Positions 1-8,442 of a DNA stretch of 64,000 bases are shown piece after piece (within the stretch, counting starts at the first letter, position 1; each line of letters starts with the position of its first letter). The translations under genes and the position numbers were made by a program. The stretch is from Aurantiacibacter arachoides. Lineage in GTDB: Bacteria > Pseudomonadota > Alphaproteobacteria > Sphingomonadales > Sphingomonadaceae. The stretch is taken from NCBI RefSeq assembly GCF_009827335.1, contig NZ_WTYH01000001.1, forward strand, positions 2,827,501 to 2,891,500, read 5' to 3'. Under the pieces are notes generated by a model. That model ran no database searches. It was not told where the DNA came from and was given only the letters and a program-made list of their open reading frames with translations.

Positions 1-421
1 GCTCCCTCGCCATTCGCAGCAGGTCGGTGAACTTGGGCCCCATGTTGCAGCGGATGCAGGGGATCGGCGTGCGCCCGGCAAGGTATTCATCGGCGAAGGT
101 CTCCACCACGTCTTCGCGAAAGGCGCTCTCGTGGTCGAACACGTAATGCGCGATGCCGAGCCGATCGGCGACTGCGCGCGCATCGCGAATGTCGTCGCCC
201 GCGCAGCACGCGCCCTTGCGGCCGGTGGCGGCACCGTAGTCATAGAGCTGGAGGGTTATGCCGATCACCTCGGCCCCGGTCTGCGCGGCGAGCGCGGCGA
301 CGACCGAGCTGTCCACCCCGCCCGACATGGCGACCACGATCCGGCACGTTTCGGGCGCCCGGGGTAAATCGAACAGCGCGGCAGCGTTAACCGCGTCGGG
401 AAGGGGGGCAAGGTCGGCCAT
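1..421 (-). CDS. mnmA: tRNA 2-thiouridine(34) synthase MnmA, N-terminal part
   Basis: The gene runs off the left edge; 140 N-terminal residues are visible. MnmA uses ATP and a relayed persulfide sulfur to thiolate U34 of Lys, Glu and Gln tRNAs in the cytoplasm. The PP-loop signature SGGVDSS lies about 30 residues in, followed by [10 protein letters not shown] and a KGACCAG stretch, then the conserved [18 protein letters not shown] block with the C-x-x-C-N type motif of the family. The ATG at 421 gives a short leader ([11 protein letters not shown]) before the nucleotide-binding fold. The C-terminal tRNA-binding and barrel domains lie outside the window. Family assignment is secure from the motifs. 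Confidence 0.93.
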   Translation of the reverse strand, partial: MADLAPLPDAVNAAALFDLPRAPETCRIVVAMSGGVDSSVVAALAAQTGAEVIGITLQLYDYGAATGRKGACCAGDDIRDARAVADRLGIAHYVFDHESAFREDVVETFADEYLAGRTPIPCIRCNMGPKFTDLLRMARE

Positions 422-538
422 GGCGCACCGGCGCATACACCAGCGGGCGGCCTGGAAAAACCCCTGGGAGGATGGTTCCGGGTTCCGGATCGACCGATGC
501 TTTACCCGATCTTGACGGTTGGGCGGTAGAGCGGCTGC

Positions 539-883
539 ATGTTCGAAGGCAAACTTCCCACGCCGCCTGCGGCGGACGATCGCATTCACGGCGATCCTGC
601 CGATAATTCCACCGGCGAGGACCTGTCCCGGCTGACCTGGTCGGACCTCGTTGCCAAACTGGCCGCGGCGCGCGATCTTCGTGCGCTGATGGTCAATGCC
701 GAGCCCGCGGGCGATGCGAGCTTCGATGCGTCGAGCGCGCATCACATCGCGCTTCTTTCAGACCGCGATTCAGGCGCGGGCCAACCGCTCGTTAACCCTG
801 ATGGTTTAGGCAATCGCAAACCCGCTGGCTGCAAGGATGACGCAGGCGAAGAGCTGCGGCCCACCGGCCGACCGAGGACGTAG
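539..883 (+). CDS. Small conserved-looking hypothetical protein preceding sciP
   Basis: 114 residues, no domain I can name. It begins [14 protein letters not shown], has a central helical segment ([20 protein letters not shown]) and a polar tail ending RPTGRPRT. It is soluble, with no signal peptide. Its stop codon (TAG, 881-883) directly abuts the ATG of sciP at 884, so the two are almost certainly cotranscribed and translationally coupled. That arrangement and the plausible amino-acid composition favour a real gene. Function unknown; a partner or modulator of SciP is only a guess from position. Confidence 0.6.
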   Translation: MFEGKLPTPPAADDRIHGDPADNSTGEDLSRLTWSDLVAKLAAARDLRALMVNAEPAGDASFDASSAHHIALLSDRDSGAGQPLVNPDGLGNRKPAGCKDDAGEELRPTGRPRT

Positions 884-1183
884 ATGATCGAGAACCAGAA
901 AATTCGACCGGCGCAGGTCATTGGCCCTCTGGGAGAGCCGTTGACGATTGCCGACCTGCCGTCGCCAAAGACGAAGCGCTGGGTCGTGCGCCGCAAGGCC
1001 GAGGTGGTTGCCGCGGTCAATGGTGGCCTGCTGACCATCGACGATGTGCTCGAACGCTATGGCCTGACGCTGGAAGAGTTCGCCGGCTGGCAGCGGGCTG
1101 TCGATCGGTCCGGCATGCAGGGCCTGCGCGTCACCCGCATCCAGCATTACCGCGATCTGTACGAGCGTCAGCTGAAGTACTGA
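884..1183 (+). CDS. sciP: CtrA inhibitor SciP (DUF1153)
   Basis: 99 residues, matching the length of the DUF1153 family, whose Caulobacter member SciP binds the master cell-cycle regulator CtrA and blocks activation of CtrA-dependent promoters in G1. The diagnostic pattern is present throughout: VIGPLGEPLTIADLP near the N-terminus, then KRWVVRRKAEVVAAVNGGLL and the helix-turn-helix-like stretch DVLERYGLTLEEFAGWQRAVDR, ending with the LRVTRIQHYR tail. It starts immediately after the stop of the 114-residue gene upstream. Regulation of flagellar and division genes is the known role; whether it is identical here is inferred from family membership. Confidence 0.92.
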   Translation: MIENQKIRPAQVIGPLGEPLTIADLPSPKTKRWVVRRKAEVVAAVNGGLLTIDDVLERYGLTLEEFAGWQRAVDRSGMQGLRVTRIQHYRDLYERQLKY

Positions 1184-1242
1184 TTCGCGGCGACGGCAAG
1201 CCGCGCGCCTGCCCCGGTTTCCTGCCTGCATTACGAATTTGT

Positions 1243-1267
1243 GGAACGCCATCGCACAAGGTACGTT
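1243..1267 (+). promoter_or_regulatory. Candidate EcfG (general stress sigma) promoter
   Basis: GGAAC at 1243-1247, 16 bases, then CGTT at 1264-1267: an exact match to the -35/-10 pattern of the alphaproteobacterial general stress sigma factor EcfG. It sits about 50 bases before the start codon of the GlsB/YeaQ-like gene, a family often stress-induced. Inferred from the motif only. Confidence 0.72.
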
Positions 1268-1316
1268 CTTCCGGCTATATCCCGATCATCGGGACGTTGC
1301 AGAGGAGAACAGGGTT

Positions 1317-1583
1317 ATGGAAGACGGTGGCGTAAGTTTTATTGTCATGATCATTGTCGGCGGGATCGCCGGCTGGCTGGCAAGCATCGTTATGGGTCGC
1401 AATGCGTCCATGGGCATTCTTCTCAACGTCGTGGTCGGCATCATTGGGGGTTTCCTTGGAGGTTTACTCTTGGGCGACGTATTTGGCATTGATGGCTGGT
1501 TGGGTTATCTCATCACGGCGTTCATCGGTGCCGCGATCCTCTTGCTGATCGTGAACCTGGTTCAGCGCGGTCGCGTTCGCTAA
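1317..1583 (+). CDS. GlsB/YeaQ/YmgE family (transglycosylase-associated) membrane protein
   Basis: 88 residues, essentially three hydrophobic helices rich in glycine (IIVGGIAGWLASIVMG, ILLNVVVGIIGGFLGGLLLG, YLITAFIGAAILLLIVNL) with a basic C-terminal tail QRGRVR. This is the GlsB/YeaQ/YmgE family, small inner-membrane proteins whose biochemical role is unclear and which are typically induced by stress. The ATG at 1317 follows a GAGGAG Shine-Dalgarno sequence at 1302-1307, so it is preferred over an upstream in-frame start at 1239. An EcfG-type promoter lies just upstream and a strong terminator just downstream, making this a monocistronic unit. Confidence 0.88.
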   Translation: MEDGGVSFIVMIIVGGIAGWLASIVMGRNASMGILLNVVVGIIGGFLGGLLLGDVFGIDGWLGYLITAFIGAAILLLIVNLVQRGRVR

Positions 1584-1634
1584 TCACGAACGCGGGGCAC
1601 ACGACCGCCCCGACAAATTGATACAAATCGACCG

Positions 1635-1666
1635 AAGGGCGGAAAGTCTTGGCTTTCCGCCCTTTT
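1635..1666 (+). terminator. Intrinsic terminator after the GlsB-like gene
   Basis: A perfect 12-bp stem (AAGGGCGGAAAG at 1635-1646 and CTTTCCGCCCTT at 1653-1664) with a 6-base loop and a run of T residues, 51 bases after the stop codon. Confidence 0.85.
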
Positions 1667-1812
1667 TGGTGCGCGCGGCGCATTTTCGTCGGCAGAAATC
1701 GGCTACCGGCAGAAGGTTGCATTGCACCATCGACCCCGCAGCGGCTATGGCGAGGCGAAACCGCGACCGCCCATAGGGGCGCGGTCGCTGACGCATGCAA
1801 GGCAGCGGGCCG

Positions 1813-3006
1813 ATGAACTACGAAACCCGAGTGAATACCGTCGACACGGATGGCGACGTGATCGTCGAGGACATTATCGTCGAGGATGCGCCCGCGCCGC
1901 CGCGCCGCCGCTGGCCGTGGTTCGTGCTTGCCGCCCTGCTGCTCGGCGCGATCGTGGCCTTTTTCATGCTCTCCGGCGGTGAGGAAGAGGTGCCCTTCGG
2001 TGCAGCTGCGGATGAAGGGCAGACCCAGTCGGTCACCGTCATCAGCCCCGGTGCAGCGTCGCTGGAAGGCGCGATCAATGCCACCGGAACGCTCGCCGCC
2101 CGCCGCGAGATGCCCGTGGGTGTTGTGGGCGAAGGCGGCCGCGTGGTCTCGGTTCCGGTCGAGGCCGGGGACTGGGTGCGCCAGGGACAGGTGCTGGCGG
2201 TGATCGACCGTTCGGTGCAGAACCAGCAGGCTGCCAGCCAGCGGGCGCAGATCGACGTGGCGCAGGCAGATGCCGACCTGGCCCAGGCAAACCTCGACCG
2301 GGCGTTGCAACTGGTGGAGCGCGGCTTCATCAGCCAGGCCGATATCGACCGCCTGACCGCCACGCGCGATGCCGCCAACGCCCGCGTGCAGGTGGCCCGC
2401 GCGCAGCTTGGCGAGCGGCAGGCGCGCAACGCCCAGCTCAACATCGTCGCGCCCGCAGCGGGCCTCGTGCTCGCCCGGAACGTGGAGCCCGGCCAGGTGG
2501 TCACGCCCGGCAGCGGCACTTTGTTCAGCATCGCGCGCGGCGGGGAAATGGAACTGCTTGCCGCGGTCGGCGAGAACGAACTGGCGCAAATCTCCACCGG
2601 GGCCATCGTCGAGGTGACCCCGGCGGGCGGTGACCAGAGCTTCTCCGGGCAGGTCTGGCAGGTCTCTCCGATCATCGACGAAACCAACCGCCAGGGCACG
2701 GTGCGCGTGGCGCTGTCCTACGCGGAAGGGCTGCGTCCGGGCGGCTTTGCCACGGCCACCATCGCCAGCGGCAGCGTTGTCGCGCCAAGGCTGCCGGAAA
2801 GCGCCATCCTCTCCGACGACGACGGCAGCTACGTTTTCATCGTCGATGGCGACAACAAGGTCGTGCGCCGCAACGTGACGGTTGGCGCGATCAGCGACGA
2901 AGGGATCGCCATCGCCTCCGGCCTTACCGGACGGGAGCGCGTGGTCCTGCGGGCAGGCGGCTTCCTGCGAGAAGGCGAGACGGTCAGGCCCGTCGCCGGG
3001 CAATAG
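1813..3006 (+). CDS. RND efflux periplasmic adaptor subunit (membrane fusion protein)
   Basis: 397 residues from the ATG at 1813 (an ATG 18 bases upstream is also in frame; the AAGG at 1799 fits the later one). A single N-terminal membrane anchor (WPWFVLAALLLGAIVAFFML) follows an acidic cytoplasmic leader. Next come the lipoyl half-motif (VVGEGGRVVSVPVEAGDWVRQGQVLAVID), a coiled-coil hairpin rich in Q and A, the second lipoyl half, and the beta-barrel and membrane-proximal domains (GLRPGGFATATI, then the C-terminal DGDNKVVRRNVTVG). It bridges the inner-membrane permease encoded 15 bases downstream to an outer-membrane channel, which is not encoded here. Substrate not predictable. Confidence 0.9.
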   Translation: MNYETRVNTVDTDGDVIVEDIIVEDAPAPPRRRWPWFVLAALLLGAIVAFFMLSGGEEEVPFGAAADEGQTQSVTVISPGAASLEGAINATGTLAARREMPVGVVGEGGRVVSVPVEAGDWVRQGQVLAVIDRSVQNQQAASQRAQIDVAQADADLAQANLDRALQLVERGFISQADIDRLTATRDAANARVQVARAQLGERQARNAQLNIVAPAAGLVLARNVEPGQVVTPGSGTLFSIARGGEMELLAAVGENELAQISTGAIVEVTPAGGDQSFSGQVWQVSPIIDETNRQGTVRVALSYAEGLRPGGFATATIASGSVVAPRLPESAILSDDDGSYVFIVDGDNKVVRRNVTVGAISDEGIAIASGLTGRERVVLRAGGFLREGETVRPVAGQ

Positions 3007-3021
3007 GCCGGGATCCAGCGC

Positions 3022-6000
3022 ATGAACTTCAATAACCTTTCCGCCTGGTCGATCCGCAATCCGATCGTTCCCATCCTGGCCTTTATCGGCCTGACACTGG
3101 CGGGGATCTTCAGTTTCCTCGACATGGATGTCCAGAACAACCCGGACATCGAATTCCCGATAGCCATCGTTTCCATCTCGCAGCCGGGTGCCGCCCCGAC
3201 CGAGGTGGAAAACCAGATCACCCAGCGCGTGGAAGCCGCGGTGCAGACGCTCGACGGGATCGAGAGCATCCGCTCCACCGCGTCGGAAGGCAATTCCAGC
3301 ACCGTCATCGAGTTCGAGCTGGGCACCAACATCGACGCCACCGTCAACGAGGTGAAGAGCGCGGTCGACCAGATCCGCGGCGAGCTGCCCGACGGCATCC
3401 TGGAACCGCGCGTCTTCAAGCAGCAGACCAGTTCGCGCCCGATCGTCTACTACGGCGTCGAAGCCGACGACATGACCATCGAACAGCTCAGCTGGTTCAT
3501 CGACGACACCATCACCAAGCGCCTGTTGAGCGTGGAAGGCCTGGCCGAGGTCAACCGCAACGGCGGCGTCGATCGCGAGATCCTCGTCATCCTCGATCCG
3601 GCGCGGATGCAGGCGCTCGGCCTCACCGCCGCGCAGGTCAACGGCGCGCTGCGGCAGCTGAACCTCAACGCCGCGGGCGGCCAGTCGGAAATCGCCGGAT
3701 CGCGCCAGTCGGTGCGTGTGCTGGGCAATTCGCAGTCGGCCTACGAACTGTCGCAGACGCAGTTGTCGCTCGGCGGTCGCAGCGTGAAGCTGGCCGACAT
3801 TGCGCGGGTCAGCGATTCGTATGGCGAGCTGCGGTCGATGGCCAAGCTGAACGGTGAACAGGTCGTCACCTTCTCCGTCACCCGCGCACGCGGCGAATCC
3901 GACGTCACCGTCTATGATGGCGTGGTGGAGGCGCTGGAGGAAATCCAGGCGCAGAACCCGGGCATCAGCTTCACCCGGCTGTTCACCGAGGTCGACTACA
4001 CCGAGGCGCAGTACGAAAGTTCGATGGCCGCGATGGTAGAGGGCGCCATCCTGGCGGTGATCGTGGTGTTCCTGTTCCTGCGTGACTGGCGCGCCACGGT
4101 GATCGCCTCGCTCGCCATTCCGCTGTCGGCCATCCCGACCTTCTGGTTCATGGACATGATGGGCTTCACGCTCAACACCATGTCGCTGCTGGCGCTGGGG
4201 CTGGTCGCCGGTGTGCTGGTGGACGATGCGATCGTTGAAATCGAGAACATCGTCAGACACATGCGCATGGGCAAGAGCGCATACCAGGCGTCGATCGACG
4301 CGGCGGACGAGATCGGTCTGGCGGTGGTCGCGACCACGTTCTCGATCGTGGCAGTGTTCCTGCCCGTGGGCATGATGTCGGGCATCACCGGCATCTTCTT
4401 CAAGAACTTCGGCCTGACCGTGGTGGTTTCAGTGCTGATGAGCCTTGCCGTCGCGCGCATGATCACCCCGATGATCGCGGCCTATTTCCTCAAGGCCAAG
4501 GGCCATGCCGCCCACGGCGAGGGCAAGGCCATGGATCGCTACATGAGCGTGCTGCGCTGGTCGCTCGACGACAACCCGCTGCGCAGGCGCGTGCGCGACC
4601 TGGGCAAGGAACCGTTCCGGCGGACCTACGGCTTCATCGCCGCGCCGATGTTCATCGCTCTGGTGGTCGCGGCAGTCTATGCCTTCTACCTCGCCATCAA
4701 GCTGTGGTTCGAGGTGGAACTCCTGACGAACCTGATGGACGCGCGCTGGTGGGCCGGTTTCGTGCCCGCCCTGCCGGACTTCATCAGCCAGGTCATCGGC
4801 TTCGCGTTCGCTGTCACGTTCATGTCGCTCGCATTCGTCACTGCCTGCGTCGCGGCCTGGGCGGCGGGTTCGCTGGCTCGCATTGCGCTGGTGACCCTCA
4901 GCGGGATGTTCGGTTCCGGCTTTGGCCGTTGGTTCCGCAATCGCATGGAACGCCTGCGCGCACGTTTTGCCGATCACCGCGTGTGGATGATGGGCGTGGG
5001 CCTGGGCGCCCTCGTGATGACGGTCTTCTCGATCTACATGCTGCCCAAGCAATTCTTCCCGGCGACCGACAGCGATTTTTCGCTGGTGCGGATCGAAATG
5101 GTCCCCGGCACGACGCTGCAACAGGCGGAAGTCGTCGTGGACAGCGTGGCGGCGCGCCTGCGGCAGGAGCAGGAAGTCGCGCTGGCGCTGGGTATCGTCA
5201 ACGAGGATGGCGGCCTGGTGCGCCTGGTGCTGCGCCCCGACCGTGAACGCGACAGCCTCGAATTCGAACGGGCGATGGCGCCGGTGATGCAATCGGTGGC
5301 CGACGCGCGCGTCAATTTCCAGGATCAGAATTCGCCGGGCGGCGGCCAGGGCACCGGGCGTGCCATCTCGAAGATGCTGGCCGGGTCCAACCCCGAAGAC
5401 CTCAACACCGCGGCAGAGGCGCTGGCCGAACAGATGGCGGGCGTTCCCGGCGTGGTTGCCCCGCGCGTGGAGCTGCCGCTGCAACGGCCGGAACTGTTGA
5501 TCCAGCCGCGCGCGGAACTGGCTGCCAGCCTAGGCGTCACGACCACCGCGCTCAGCCAGGCGATCCGCGTCGCCACGCTGGGCGATATCGATCAGAACGC
5601 GGCCAAGTTCTCGCTGGACGACCGGCAGGTGCCGATCCGCGTGCGACTGGCCGAATCGCAGCGGCAGGATCTCTCGACCATTCGCAACCTGCCCGTGCCC
5701 ACCGCCAGCGGCGGGTCTGTGCCGCTCGAACGGGTGGCCGAGATCAGCTTCGGCATGGGTCCGACCGCGATCGAGCGCTACGACCAGAGCCGCCGCGTAT
5801 TCGTGAGCGCCGATGTGGCCGAAGGGTTTGCCCGTGGTGACGTGACCGCCGCGATCGATGCGCTGCCGATCATGCAGGACCTGCCCCCGTCGGTATCCAG
5901 CCCCGCCGTAGGCCAGGACGAGATGCAGCAGGAACTGCAGGGCAGCTTCGGCCCGGCGCTGGGCACCGGCGTGCTGCTGGTGTTCTCGGTGCTGGTGCTG

Positions 6001-6531
6001 CTCTACCGGCGCTTCGTCTCGCCGCTGGTCAACATGGGCTCGCTGTTCCTGGCTCCGCTGGGCGGTCTGCTGCTGCTGATGCTGACGGGGATGGAACTGA
6101 CGCTGCCGGTCTTCATCGGCATGCTGATGCTGTTCGGCATCGTGTCGAAGAACTCGATCCTGCTGATCGACTTCGCGCTGGAGGAGATGGATACCGGCAA
6201 GCCGAAGCACGAGGCGATCCTGGAAGCCGGGCACAAGCGCGCCCAGCCCATCGTGATGACGACCGTGGCCATGACAGCGGGCATGGTGCCCACGGCCCTG
6301 GCGCTCAGCGCCGATGGTGCCTGGCGCCAGCCGATGGGCATGGTGGTGATCGGCGGGCTGATCCTGTCGACCCTGCTCACCCTGCTGATCGTGCCGGCCG
6401 GCTTCAGCCTGGCCGATGGCATGGAAAAGCGCCTTGGCCCGTGGCTGCGCACCCGTTTCCTCACCTACAAGCCCGGAGACGAGATCGCCGGTGGGCCCCG
6501 CCATGGGGCAGAGCCGCAGCCTGCCGAATAG
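3022..6531 (+). CDS. RND superfamily efflux permease with enlarged TM6-TM7 linker
   Basis: 1169 residues, longer than the roughly 1040 of AcrB-type permeases. The hallmarks of a proton-driven trimeric RND pump are present: N-terminal FNNLSAWSIRNPIVPILAF, porter domain repeats, the TM4 acidic pair in GLVAGVLVDDAIVEIENI, and the TM10 lysine in GIVSKNSILLIDFALEEMD. The extra length sits between TM6 (ending near ITPMIAAYFLKAKGH) and TM7 (beginning WMMGVGLGALVMTVF). That segment of about 150 residues contains at least two extra hydrophobic stretches (GFIAAPMFIALVVAAVYAFYLA and VIGFAFAVTFMSLAFVTACVAAW). It forms an operon with the adaptor upstream and overlaps the next gene by 29 bases. Likely drug or lipid-like substrate; specificity unknown. 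Confidence 0.93.
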   Translation: MNFNNLSAWSIRNPIVPILAFIGLTLAGIFSFLDMDVQNNPDIEFPIAIVSISQPGAAPTEVENQITQRVEAAVQTLDGIESIRSTASEGNSSTVIEFELGTNIDATVNEVKSAVDQIRGELPDGILEPRVFKQQTSSRPIVYYGVEADDMTIEQLSWFIDDTITKRLLSVEGLAEVNRNGGVDREILVILDPARMQALGLTAAQVNGALRQLNLNAAGGQSEIAGSRQSVRVLGNSQSAYELSQTQLSLGGRSVKLADIARVSDSYGELRSMAKLNGEQVVTFSVTRARGESDVTVYDGVVEALEEIQAQNPGISFTRLFTEVDYTEAQYESSMAAMVEGAILAVIVVFLFLRDWRATVIASLAIPLSAIPTFWFMDMMGFTLNTMSLLALGLVAGVLVDDAIVEIENIVRHMRMGKSAYQASIDAADEIGLAVVATTFSIVAVFLPVGMMSGITGIFFKNFGLTVVVSVLMSLAVARMITPMIAAYFLKAKGHAAHGEGKAMDRYMSVLRWSLDDNPLRRRVRDLGKEPFRRTYGFIAAPMFIALVVAAVYAFYLAIKLWFEVELLTNLMDARWWAGFVPALPDFISQVIGFAFAVTFMSLAFVTACVAAWAAGSLARIALVTLSGMFGSGFGRWFRNRMERLRARFADHRVWMMGVGLGALVMTVFSIYMLPKQFFPATDSDFSLVRIEMVPGTTLQQAEVVVDSVAARLRQEQEVALALGIVNEDGGLVRLVLRPDRERDSLEFERAMAPVMQSVADARVNFQDQNSPGGGQGTGRAISKMLAGSNPEDLNTAAEALAEQMAGVPGVVAPRVELPLQRPELLIQPRAELAASLGVTTTALSQAIRVATLGDIDQNAAKFSLDDRQVPIRVRLAESQRQDLSTIRNLPVPTASGGSVPLERVAEISFGMGPTAIERYDQSRRVFVSADVAEGFARGDVTAAIDALPIMQDLPPSVSSPAVGQDEMQQELQGSFGPALGTGVLLVFSVLVLLYRRFVSPLVNMGSLFLAPLGGLLLLMLTGMELTLPVFIGMLMLFGIVSKNSILLIDFALEEMDTGKPKHEAILEAGHKRAQPIVMTTVAMTAGMVPTALALSADGAWRQPMGMVVIGGLILSTLLTLLIVPAGFSLADGMEKRLGPWLRTRFLTYKPGDEIAGGPRHGAEPQPAE

Positions 6532-7804
6532 TCGCCCGCCCGTGCCGGCCCGTGCACCGTTGCCGCCAGACCGGGCACGGCGGATGCGCCTGACTGCCAC
6601 GGTGATGCTGGTGGCGATGGCGGCGATCTTCGTAACCACGCACGGCCTTGTAAGCGCCCACCCTGCCTGGGGCTACGTCAACGCCTTTGCCGAGGCGGCG
6701 ATGGTAGGCGGGCTGGCTGACTGGTTCGCGGTGACGGCGCTGTTCCGCCACCCGCTCGGCCTGCCGATCCCGCATACCGCGATCATTCCCACCAACAAGG
6801 ACCGCATCGCCGACACGATGGCGGACTTCCTGCGCACCAATTTCCTCACGCCCGTCGTGGTGGCGCGCCGAATGCGCGAGATGAACGTGGCGCGCGCGGC
6901 TGGCGAATTCCTCGTCCAGCGGGGCGGCGGCGGGGACGGCGGGCAAGGGGCCAGGGTGCTCGCAGGGGCCGGTGCACTGGTAGTCGAACTGCTCGAATCG
7001 CTCGACCCCGATCGGCTGGGGCTGCAGGTCAAGGCGGGGCTGGCACGCCAGGCGGAAAAGCTGGAGGTGGCCCCGTTGCTCGGCAGGATGCTCGAGGGCG
7101 CGATCGCCGACGGGCGCCATCGCCCGCTGATCGACGGCTTCATCCGCTGGGCCGGCATCGCGCTGGAGGATAACGAGGACATGGTGCGCCACATGGTGCA
7201 GCAACGCGCCAATTCCGTCATTCGCTGGACCGGGCTGGACGCGCGGCTGGCCGAATCGGTGCTCAACGGCCTCTACAAGCTGCTTGCCGAGATGCACGTC
7301 GACCCGAACCATCCGGTGCGCGCCAAGGTGGACGAGGGGCTGGCCAGGCTGGCCCAAGGGCTGCAGCACGATCCCCAGCTTCAGGCGAAGGTGGAAAGAG
7401 CCAAGAACGATCTCTTGGCCAATCCTGCCCTGTCCGATTGGTGGATGGGCGTGTGGGAACGGATCCGGCATTCGCTGATCGGCATGATGCGCCAGCCCGG
7501 CGGTGCCATGGGCGGGCAGCTTGGCCAAAGCCTTGCCGAACTGGGCACTGCGCTGCAGGGAGACCCGCGCCTGCAATGGCAGGTCAACCGTTTTGCCCGG
7601 CGCACGCTGGTGGGCGTGGTCAACCGCTATGGCGAACAGATCGTCAGCCTGGTCTCCGCCACCGTGAAGAGCTGGAACCCGACGACCATCACCGATCGCA
7701 TAGAACGCGCAGTGGGCCGTGACCTGCAGTTCATCCGCATCAACGGCACGCTTGTCGGCGGGCTGGTGGGGCTGGTGCTGCATGGCTTGACGGAGGTACT
7801 GTGA
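6503..7804 (+). CDS. DUF445 family membrane-anchored protein
   Basis: 433 residues from the ATG at 6503, which overlaps the RND permease by 29 bases; an alternative ATG at 6584 would remove a proline-rich leader and begin directly at the first membrane helix (MRLTATVMLVAMAAIFVTTH). The conserved DUF445 block follows: FAEAAMVGGLADWFAVTALFRHPLGLPIPHTAIIP with NKDRIADTMADFLRTNFL. A long helical middle and a second hydrophobic segment close the chain (GTLVGGLVGLVLHGL). Relatives such as E. coli YjiN have no established function. Tight packing with the efflux genes suggests cotranscription rather than a shared job. Confidence 0.85.
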   Translation: MGQSRSLPNSRPPVPARAPLPPDRARRMRLTATVMLVAMAAIFVTTHGLVSAHPAWGYVNAFAEAAMVGGLADWFAVTALFRHPLGLPIPHTAIIPTNKDRIADTMADFLRTNFLTPVVVARRMREMNVARAAGEFLVQRGGGGDGGQGARVLAGAGALVVELLESLDPDRLGLQVKAGLARQAEKLEVAPLLGRMLEGAIADGRHRPLIDGFIRWAGIALEDNEDMVRHMVQQRANSVIRWTGLDARLAESVLNGLYKLLAEMHVDPNHPVRAKVDEGLARLAQGLQHDPQLQAKVERAKNDLLANPALSDWWMGVWERIRHSLIGMMRQPGGAMGGQLGQSLAELGTALQGDPRLQWQVNRFARRTLVGVVNRYGEQIVSLVSATVKSWNPTTITDRIERAVGRDLQFIRINGTLVGGLVGLVLHGLTEVL

Positions 7805-8442
7805 CCACCGGTCCGTTGCTCGTCACCGAGCGGCTGGAGCTGTGGCGCCCCGTGGCGGATGACCTGCCGCAGCTTGTCGCCATGGTCTCCCACCCCCAGA
7901 CTGCGCGCTACCTTGGCGGGCCGCAGCCAATGGCCGAACATTTTGCCCGGTTCGCCCGCAACGCCGGAAGCTGGCAGCTCTACGAATACGGCAGCTTCAT
8001 GGTCCGCCTGCGCGGCGGCGACGGCCGCATCGTGGGCAACTGCGGCGTCTTCCACTCGTGGCGCGGGCTGGGAGAAGATTTCGACGACCGACCGGAGGCG
8101 GGCTGGATTCTCGCAGACGGATACGCCGGTCAGGGCCTGGCGCAGGAGGCCTTGCGCGCCGTGCTGGCATGGCTCGACGGAAGACTCGATACAGAAATCG
8201 TGTGCATGATCGAACCTGCAAACGCCCCGTCGTTGCGCCTCGCCGGCAAACTGGGGTTCAGGCCGACGCGCGACGCCGCCCTGCCGTCCGGCCAGCCCGT
8301 GCGCTTGTTTGCGCGGCAGGCCGACGGATCATCGGCGGGGATCGGTGCCGTCGGCGTTAGGCCCGAAGCTTCCGCGCCTGAAGTCGATCGTCTGGAAAAA
8401 ATAATCCGCCATCGGCTGACCGGCGGCATCGTAGCCCGGTAG
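7801..8442 (+). CDS. GNAT family N-acetyltransferase (RimJ/RimL type)
   Basis: 213 residues from a GTG whose first bases overlap the DUF445 stop codon (GTGA). The N-terminus LLVTERLELWRPVADDLPQL is typical of RimJ/RimL-like acetyltransferases, and the acetyl-CoA loop region (ADGYAGQGLAQEALRAVLAWL) with the following NAPSLRLAGKLGFRP confirms the fold. Substrate unknown. The last 35-40 residues look unlike the family and run opposite to the 3' end of the convergent exported-protein gene, a 114-base tail overlap. The coding C-terminus may therefore be a recent read-through extension. Confidence 0.85.
   Translation: MTTGPLLVTERLELWRPVADDLPQLVAMVSHPQTARYLGGPQPMAEHFARFARNAGSWQLYEYGSFMVRLRGGDGRIVGNCGVFHSWRGLGEDFDDRPEAGWILADGYAGQGLAQEALRAVLAWLDGRLDTEIVCMIEPANAPSLRLAGKLGFRPTRDAALPSGQPVRLFARQADGSSAGIGAVGVRPEASAPEVDRLEKIIRHRLTGGIVAR

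Noticed and set aside
1522-4260. 912-residue minus-strand open frame opposite the RND genes
   Set aside because: Composition is His/Arg/Asp-rich shadow of a GC-rich gene; the plus strand encodes a recognisable adaptor and permease.
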